DNA from: Corynebacterium guangdongense
GTDB lineage: Bacteria > Actinomycetota > Actinomycetes > Mycobacteriales > Mycobacteriaceae
Reading direction: 5' to 3'
DNA length: 64,000 nucleotides
Assembly (NCBI RefSeq): GCF_030408915.1
Contig: NZ_CP047654.1
Span: forward strand, 2,170,001 to 2,234,000
A program made the position numbers and the translations under genes. How positions within the stretch are numbered: position 1 is the first letter of the stretch; the number at the start of each line of letters is the position of its first letter. The notes under the pieces were generated by a model. The model searched no databases. It was not told where the DNA came from and worked only from the letters and a program-made list of their open reading frames with translations. Below are positions 58,735 to 64,000 of this stretch, one piece after another.

Positions 58735-59925
58735 TTAGATCTCGAATTTCGGCAGGTCGAGGCCGACGTACTGCTCGGCCTGGTAGCGGCGGCCGGCCTC
58801 GGAGGAGAGCATGGCCTCCAGCTCGGCGAGGCGGCGGCGGTGCTGGAAGTAGCCCTGCGAGGGGACGGAGTGGAGCATGGAGCTCATCCAGTAGGAGAAG
58901 TGCTGGGCGCGCCAGATGCGCGGGACGGCGAGCTCGGAGTACTTGGTGAGCAGGTCGTCGTTGCCTTTGGTCAGGGCGCGGGCCAGGCCCGGGGCGAGGA
59001 CGGCGACGTCGGCGACAGCGAGGTTGAGGCCCTTGGCGCCGGTCGGGGGGACGGTGTGGGCGGAGTCGCCGGCCAGGAAGAGGCGGCCGCGCTGCATCGG
59101 GTCGGTGACGGCGGAGCGGAACTTCAGGACGGACTTGTCGAAGATTTCGCCCTCCTGCACGGCCAGGCCGTTGCCGTCGACGCGGGTGTGCAGCTGCTCC
59201 CAGATGCGTTCGTCGGACCACTGCTCGACGGTGTCGTTGGGGTCGCACTGCAGGTAGTAGCGCTGGACGTCCTTGGTGCGGGTGGAGATGAGCGCGAAGC
59301 CCTCCTCGTGGGTGGCGTAGATCAGCTCCTTCTGGGTCTGCGGGCCGTTGACGAGGATGCCGAACCAGGCGTACTCGTACTCGTGGCGGGCGCGGACGGC
59401 GCCGTCGAGCTCGAGGATGGGTGCGCGGTAGGGGGACTTCGAGCCGTCGGCGGCGATGATGTAGTCCGCGGTCATGGTCTCGTGGGTGCCGTCGGCGTTG
59501 GTGTAGTTGATGACGACCTTGTCGCCGTCCCAACCCTCGGCGTCGTCGACGCTGGTCTCGAAGAGGATGGTGCCGCCGTCGGCGAGTCGGCGGGCGATGA
59601 AGTCCTTGAGGTACTCGTGCTGCGGCCAGACCGCCATCTGGTGGCCGGTCAGGGCCTTGAGGTCGATGCGGGTGCGGGCGCCGTTGATGGAGATGTCGAT
59701 GGCGTCGTCGATGTCGGCATCGCGGTCCATGCGCTCACCGACGCCGGTCTCGCGCATCATGTTGATCACGCCCTGCTCGAGCACGCCGGCGCGGACGGTC
59801 TCCTCCACCTCGGCACGGGAGCGGCTCTCGAAGACGACGGACTCCACGCCGTACTGGTGGAGCAAGTGGGACAGGGTCAGGCCCGCGGGGCCGGCGCCGA
59901 CGATGGCGACTGGGGTGTGGGTCAT
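58735..59925 (-). CDS. pobA: 4-hydroxybenzoate 3-monooxygenase
   Basis: FAD enzyme of 396 residues that makes protocatechuate from 4-hydroxybenzoate, linking the cre pathway to the pca pathway. The FAD motif is VAIVGAGPAGLTLSHLL near the start, DYIIAADGSKSPYR is the DG motif, and FLAGDSAHTVPPTGAKGLN is the GD motif. The ATG at 59925 has AAGGAGAA upstream. It lies between pcaC (27 bases) and the transporter gene (6 bases). Confidence 0.93.
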   Translation of the reverse strand: MTHTPVAIVGAGPAGLTLSHLLHQYGVESVVFESRSRAEVEETVRAGVLEQGVINMMRETGVGERMDRDADIDDAIDISINGARTRIDLKALTGHQMAVWPQHEYLKDFIARRLADGGTILFETSVDDAEGWDGDKVVINYTNADGTHETMTADYIIAADGSKSPYRAPILELDGAVRARHEYEYAWFGILVNGPQTQKELIYATHEEGFALISTRTKDVQRYYLQCDPNDTVEQWSDERIWEQLHTRVDGNGLAVQEGEIFDKSVLKFRSAVTDPMQRGRLFLAGDSAHTVPPTGAKGLNLAVADVAVLAPGLARALTKGNDDLLTKYSELAVPRIWRAQHFSYWMSSMLHSVPSQGYFQHRRRLAELEAMLSSEAGRRYQAEQYVGLDLPKFEI

Positions 59926-59952
59926 GCTGACTATTCTCCTTGAGTGCGGGGG

Positions 59953-60348
59953 TTACTTCGAGTGCTTGTCGACGGCGGCGTCGAGGAGCTTGAAGGCGTG
60001 GTTGGAATTCGGGACGCCCGCATAGATGGCGGTGTGCAGCAGCACCTCGCCGATCGTCTCGGGGTCGACGCCGGCGCGGACGGCGGCGTTGATGTGCATG
60101 TCGAGCTCGCCGTCGTTGCCCACGGCGGTCAGGACCGCGATGGTGAGCAGGCGGCGCTCGGTGTGGTCCAGTCCCTCGCGGTTCCAGACGTCGCCCCAGG
60201 CGGTGCGGGTGATGAAGTCCTGGAACTTCTCCGTCACCGGTGACTTCTTCGCTTCGGCGGCGTCGACGTGGGTGTCGCCGAGCACGGCACGGCGGTTGCG
60301 CATGCCGGTCTCGAACGCCGCTGCGCGGCCGTCTTCGTACAAACTCAT
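59953..60348 (-). CDS. pcaC: 4-carboxymuconolactone decarboxylase
   Basis: A protein of 131 residues that decarboxylates gamma-carboxymuconolactone to the enol-lactone. The core runs from TEKFQDFITRTAWGDVWNR, with DHTERRLLTIAVLTA following, and ETIGEVLLHTAIYAGVPNSN near the end. The lack of a CxxC pair distinguishes it from the AhpD-like protein at 20757. The ATG at 60348 overlaps the pcaB stop by 4 bases. Confidence 0.94.
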   Translation of the reverse strand: MSLYEDGRAAAFETGMRNRRAVLGDTHVDAAEAKKSPVTEKFQDFITRTAWGDVWNREGLDHTERRLLTIAVLTAVGNDGELDMHINAAVRAGVDPETIGEVLLHTAIYAGVPNSNHAFKLLDAAVDKHSK

Positions 60349-61493
60349 GATTCTCCTTGCTGAAGGGTCGCGTCGATGATGGCCTCGGCCTGGCCGGTGT
60401 CGGCGGTGGCCGCGTCGTGCCCGCTGAGCGTCATGTTGCGGGCCATGGCCTCGGCGTCGACGACGATGCCGTCGAGGCTGGCGTGCAGCCGCGAGGTCGC
60501 GGATGCGGTGAGGCTGAGCAGGTCGCGGAGGGTCTGCCACTCCGCGTGCCAGGAGCCGATGCCCCGCTGGGAGCGCGAGTCCAGGCTGTCGAGCATGGTG
60601 GCGGCCAGGGCCGGGGTGCGGCGGGCGTAGCCGTCGCAGGCGATGGCGGCCGCCGGGTTCGCCTTGTGGGGCATGGAGGAGGAGCCGCCCGGGGTGGCCT
60701 CGCGCAGCTCCCCGACCTCGGTCGCGGAGTGGACGACCACGTCGCCGGCGATCTTGCGCATCGCCCCGGCCAGGCGCGCCGCCGCCAGGGCGACCGCGAC
60801 GAAGGGCTGGCGGTCGGTGTGCCAGACCAGGGGCCGGTCGGCGAGGCCGAGTTCGGTGGCGAGGGCGTCGTGAAGCGCGATGCCCTCGTTCCCCACCGCC
60901 CTGAGGTTGCCGGCGGCGCCGGCGTACTGCACCGGCAGCGCCCCGACGGCGTCGGCCAGCGCCGCGTGGGCGGTGGCCACCCCCTGCCACCAGCCGGCGG
61001 CGATGAGCCCGAAGGTGGTGGGCTCGGCTTGCTGGCCCAGGGTGCGGGCCATGACCGGGGTGGAGCGGTGGGCGTCGGCAAGCCCGGTGAGCTGGTCCTC
61101 GACTGCGGCGACCAGACTGGCGAGCTGCCCCCAGGCACGGAGAAGAACCAGCGAGAGCGCGGAGTCGATGACGTCCTGGCTGGTCGCCCCGAGATGGACC
61201 GCAGCCGGGTCATCCGCGGCCCGCTTCAGTTCCCGGGCCAGCGGAATCGCCGGGTTGGCCCCGGCCGCCGAGTCGCGGGCGAGGCGGGGTACGTCGACGT
61301 CCTCGCGGAGGCGGTCGACCGCCCTGAGCGCGCTGTCGCGCTGTGCCTCGGTGACCAGGCCGACGGTGCAGGCGGACCGGGCGATGGCGTCCTCGACGTC
61401 CAGGAGCGCGGCCACCCAGGCCTCGTCGGACAGTTCGGCGGCGACGGCTTCGCCGGGGCCGCCGGCGGCGAGTTGGTCGTACATGTCCCCCAC
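60345..61493 (-). CDS. pcaB: 3-carboxy-cis,cis-muconate cycloisomerase
   Basis: Fumarase/aspartase-fold enzyme of about 380 residues. The conserved loop is GGSSSMPHKANPAAAIA near residue 268. HLGATSQDVIDSAL near residue 98 and TLGQQAEPTTFGL are the other active-site segments. Two starts are possible: GTG 61493 (2 bases after the pcaG stop) or ATG 61484, which has GGGGG nearer. The shorter form lacks only three residues. Confidence 0.93.
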   Translation of the reverse strand: MGDMYDQLAAGGPGEAVAAELSDEAWVAALLDVEDAIARSACTVGLVTEAQRDSALRAVDRLREDVDVPRLARDSAAGANPAIPLARELKRAADDPAAVHLGATSQDVIDSALSLVLLRAWGQLASLVAAVEDQLTGLADAHRSTPVMARTLGQQAEPTTFGLIAAGWWQGVATAHAALADAVGALPVQYAGAAGNLRAVGNEGIALHDALATELGLADRPLVWHTDRQPFVAVALAAARLAGAMRKIAGDVVVHSATEVGELREATPGGSSSMPHKANPAAAIACDGYARRTPALAATMLDSLDSRSQRGIGSWHAEWQTLRDLLSLTASATSRLHASLDGIVVDAEAMARNMTLSGHDAATADTGQAEAIIDATLQQGES

Positions 61494-61495
61494 CC

Positions 61496-62125
61496 CTACA
61501 GCTGGAAGAACGGGGTCTCGGAGGCCGGATCCTCGTGCTGGACGTTGACGGTCAGGCGGTAGCCGGCGTCGGTCTGCTCGGCGACGAGCAGGTGGCGGCG
61601 GGACTCGCCCACCGACGCCAGGACCGGGTCGGCGGCGTTGGCCTCGAGTTCTTCCGGGAAGTAGAGGCGGGTGTAGAGGCGCTCCAGCATGCCGCGGGCG
61701 AAGACGCTCAGGTTGAGGTGGGGGGCCTGGCCGTCGAAGGCGCCGGGCAGCAGGGTGGTGAAGCGCGCCGTGCCGGTCTCGTCGGCCATGGCGCGGCCGA
61801 GACCGCGGAAGCCCTCGACGGTGGCGGCGGCGCCGGTGCGCGGATCGTTGGGCGCATTGAAGGTGCCGTCGGGGCGGGCCTGCCAGATCTCCACCATGGC
61901 GTCGGCGATGGGGGTGCCGTCGCCGTCGATGACCTGGACGGCGACCTCGACCGCGCCCTCCTCGGCGGGGTCGGCGATCTTGTCGGAATCCTCGAGGGTC
62001 AGTCCGATGTGGACGTAGGGGCCGACGGTCTGGGAGGGGGTGATGCCGGGCCGGGCCTCGTCCTGGTCGTTGATGGCGGAGACCTCGTAGCGGAATTCGC
62101 CGGTCTTACCGGTGTCGATGTGCAT
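61496..62125 (-). CDS. pcaG: Protocatechuate 3,4-dioxygenase, alpha subunit
   Basis: A protein of 209 residues, non-catalytic partner of PcaH, with an intradiol-dioxygenase fold. PSQTVGPYVHIGL near residue 31, VEIWQARPDGTF and LPGAFDGQAPHLNLSVFARG are typical of PcaG. It lacks the full iron ligand set, as expected. It is 21 bases downstream of pcaH. Confidence 0.94.
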   Translation of the reverse strand: MHIDTGKTGEFRYEVSAINDQDEARPGITPSQTVGPYVHIGLTLEDSDKIADPAEEGAVEVAVQVIDGDGTPIADAMVEIWQARPDGTFNAPNDPRTGAAATVEGFRGLGRAMADETGTARFTTLLPGAFDGQAPHLNLSVFARGMLERLYTRLYFPEELEANAADPVLASVGESRRHLLVAEQTDAGYRLTVNVQHEDPASETPFFQL

Positions 62126-62146
62126 GATGCTTACTCCTTCAGAGTC

Positions 62147-62872
62147 TTATTCGAACGGGGTCTGCTCGCGTCCACGCAGGACGATGTCGAATTTGTAGCC
62201 GACCGCGAAGTTCGGGCGGGTCTCGTCGTAGTCGAAGACCGCGATCATGCGCTCGCGGGCGCCCTCCGGAACCGAGTTGTAGATCGGGTCCTGGAAGAAG
62301 AAGGGGTCGTTCGGAAAATACATCTGGGTGACCAGCCGCTCGCTGAACTGACGTCCGTACAGCGAGAAGTGGATGTGGGCGGGGCGCCAGGCGTTGTGGT
62401 GGTTGCCCCAGGGGTAGGCGCCCGGCATGACGGTGTAGAAGCCGTACTTGCCGTCCTTGTCGGTCAGCGTGCGGGCCACGCCGTTGAAGTGCGGGTCCAG
62501 CGGGGCCGGCCAGGAGTCGTTCTTGTGTCGGTAGCGGCCGGCGGAGTTGGCCTGCCACACTTCCAGCAGGGTCTCGGGGACGGGCTTGCCGTCCCAGCCG
62601 AGGACGCGGCCGTGGACGTAGATGCGCTGGCCGATCGCCTCGCCGCCGTTGGCCTGGGTCATGTCGTTGTCGACGTCACCGAAGTCGCGCTCGCCGAAGA
62701 CCGGCCCGGTGAGCTCGCCGAGGCGTTCGGGCATCATGATGAGCTCGTTGGTGGGGTTGCGCTTGATCGTCGTGCGGTAGTCGGGGAAGTGCAGCGGGGA
62801 CCACTGGCCCTCGGTGGGGGCGGTGAACGGGTCGTGGGCGCCGCCGTCCTGGCCCGGGAGATAAAGCGACAT
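62147..62872 (-). CDS. pcaH: Protocatechuate 3,4-dioxygenase, beta subunit
   Basis: A protein of 241 residues that carries the non-heme iron(III) and opens the protocatechuate ring. The ligand Tyr is in NSAGRYRHKND, the second Tyr in MPGAYPWGNHHNAW, and the two His in RPAHIHFSLYG. The ATG at 62872 is chosen; residues upstream of it are not dioxygenase-like. It is the first gene of the minus-strand operon pcaHGBC-pobA-pcaK. Confidence 0.94.
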   Translation of the reverse strand: MSLYLPGQDGGAHDPFTAPTEGQWSPLHFPDYRTTIKRNPTNELIMMPERLGELTGPVFGERDFGDVDNDMTQANGGEAIGQRIYVHGRVLGWDGKPVPETLLEVWQANSAGRYRHKNDSWPAPLDPHFNGVARTLTDKDGKYGFYTVMPGAYPWGNHHNAWRPAHIHFSLYGRQFSERLVTQMYFPNDPFFFQDPIYNSVPEGARERMIAVFDYDETRPNFAVGYKFDIVLRGREQTPFE

Positions 62873-63200
62873 GATCTGGTGTCCCTTCGGTGTCGGTTCA
62901 TGAAACCCACTGAGACGCGAACCACAGTGAGTGATGGGGTTCACGATATGGATTCCCCGTGACTGATAGCAATGACCGGGCCCTTCCACGTCGATCCACC
63001 GCCCCGGCCAGCATGTTTGAACCCAGGGTTTAGTTAGGGGGGTAGACCAGGGTCGGGTGGCGCGGGCCCTGGCCCCTAGCCCCCTAAACTTCTCGACCCC
63101 CTAGTCGAGGCTAGGAGATCACCTGATTACGTAACCCGGGCCAGCGGGTTGTATTGCACATCACAACCCGTGCATCAGAGCAGAACAGGACACCCCCGCA
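62873..63200. other. Divergent control region between pcaH and the transporter gene
   Basis: This 328-base stretch carries promoters in both directions. Its main feature is the inverted sequence at 63029-63090 described separately. A GTTGTATTGCACATCACAAC repeat (GGGTTGT ... ACAACCC, about 63147-63170) is a second possible protein site. No gene is supported. Confidence 0.55.
63029..63090. promoter_or_regulatory. Candidate PcaO/PcaR operator region upstream of pcaH
   Basis: GTTTAG-TTA-GGGGGGTAG (63029-63046) and CTAGCCCCCTAAAC (63077-63090) are near-complementary boxes in opposite orientation with centres about 46 bases apart. PcaO is known to act at the pcaHG promoter in C. glutamicum; whether these are its sites is inference. 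Confidence 0.45.
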
Positions 63201-64000
63201 TGAGCACCGCAACCAGCACCTCCGCCGACACCACGTGGCAGTCGCCCCGGCACCGCCGCACCGTCTACATGATCCTCGCGATCGTCGGCATCTCCATTCT
63301 CTTCGACGGTTACGACCTCGTCGTCTATGGCGCCGTGCTCTCCGACCTCCTCGACAACCCCCACCACATCGGCCAGCTCTCCCCGGCCGTCGCCGGCACC
63401 CTGGGTTCCTGGGCCATGATCGGCGTCATGATCGGGGCCCTCTCCGCCGGCGCCGTCGGCGACCGCCTCGGTCGACGCAAGGTGATGATCACCGCAATCA
63501 TCTGGTTCTCCCTCGGCATGGCGGCCACCGCCATGGCGACCTCCATCCTCGCCTTCGGCGCGCTGCGCTTCGCCACCGGACTGGGCGTGGGCATGATCGT
63601 CGCCACCGGCGGCGCCATCATCGCCGAGTTTGCTCCGGCGGGACGCCGCAACCTCTTCAACGCCATCGTCTACTCCGGCGTCCCGGCCGGCGGCGTCATG
63701 GCCACCGTCCTCGCCCTGCTGCTTCACGACGCCATCGGCTGGCGCGGCCTCTTCCTCATCGGCGGTTCCCCCCTCCTCTTCCTGCTGCCGCTGGCCTTCT
63801 TCGCCCTGCCGGAGTCCCCGCGCTGGCTGATGAGCCGTGGCCGCACGGCCGAGGCCGCCGCCGAGTGCGCCCGCTTCGGCCTGCCGGAGTCCCAGTTCCT
63901 GGCCGAGCCGAAGGTCATTGAGGACAGCGCCCGCGGCGTCGAGCCGACCGCCCAGGAAAAGACCGGCTTCGCCGCCATCTTCTCCAACAAGTACCTGCGC
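63201..64000 (+). CDS. AAHS-family aromatic acid MFS transporter, 3' end outside the window
   Basis: About 266 codons are visible and remain open at the window end. The first helix has the AAHS signature ISILFDGYDLVVYGAVLS, and the loop between helices 2 and 3 has GDRLGRRKVM. ALPESPRWLMSRGR follows helix 6, also typical. It is divergent from pcaH, so control with the pca genes is likely. It is a second AAHS gene, similar in class to the one at 57409. Substrate (protocatechuate, benzoate, vanillate or other) is undetermined. Start: ATG 63201, though the ribosome site is weak (ACAGGACAC). Confidence 0.87.

Overview
The window is chromosomal DNA of a high-GC member of the Mycobacteriales, most probably the genus Corynebacterium. 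The evidence is the conserved order comEC-comEA-degV-gpgP-rsfS-nadD, then proA-proB-obg-rpmA-rplU-rne-ndk-folC-valS and mdh-clpX, which I recognise from Mycobacterium tuberculosis and Corynebacterium glutamicum. A D-2-hydroxyacid dehydrogenase gene between proB and proA, and a pcaIJ-pcaR-pcaF-pcaD-pcaO block near clpX, are typical of Corynebacterium. Genus is inferred; I could not run a search.

Bases 1-12,009 hold housekeeping genes on the minus strand: competence (comEC is cut by the window edge), trehalose/glucosylglycerate-type phosphatase, ribosome silencing, NAD synthesis, a secreted cutinase, proline synthesis and the GTPase Obg. Bases 12,114-19,383 hold a small unknown protein, ribosomal proteins L27 and L21, a very long RNase E/G, a TetR regulator and Ndk. 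Bases 19,418-22,911 carry a plus-strand pirin/GNAT/AhpD-like operon and a Tat-exported PhoX-like protein. Bases 23,046-32,892 hold folC, valS, an Hsp70-like protein, mdh, a TetR regulator and clpX. Bases 33,109-38,989 hold a BenE-type transporter, the divergent pdxR/pdxS pair (no pdxT follows), an RNase H-fold protein and a saccharopine-dehydrogenase-like oxidoreductase.

Bases 39,225-64,000 form an aromatic catabolism island. The beta-ketoadipate genes are split into two blocks: pcaJI / pcaRFD / pcaO on the left and pcaHGBC-pobA-pcaK on the right. Between them lies an eight-gene plus-strand operon preceded by an IclR regulator: cytochrome P450, two halves of a PEP-synthase-like phosphotransferase, short-chain dehydrogenase, 2Fe-2S ferredoxin, ferredoxin reductase, HD phosphohydrolase and aldehyde dehydrogenase. 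Its content and order match the creCDEFGHI(J)R cluster for 4-cresol breakdown through phosphorylated intermediates described in C. glutamicum. Read together, the island encodes an apparently complete route: 4-cresol -> 4-cresyl phosphate -> stepwise methyl oxidation -> dephosphorylation -> 4-hydroxybenzoate (cre) -> protocatechuate (pobA) -> beta-ketoadipate (pcaGH, B, C, D) -> succinyl-CoA + acetyl-CoA (pcaIJ, F). An aromatic aldehyde dehydrogenase and two or three aromatic-acid transporters accompany it.

The most interesting signals are this compact single-locus pathway, the split arene-phosphorylating enzyme, a 9-bp-arm palindrome in front of the P450 gene, two long unexplained inverted repeats (39,094-39,171 and 57,257-57,350), tandem hydroxyacid dehydrogenases inside the pro locus, pdxS without pdxT, and an RNase H-fold protein with an unusual N-terminal domain and Arg/Gly tail. 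I saw no tRNA, rRNA, CRISPR array, insertion sequence or prophage.
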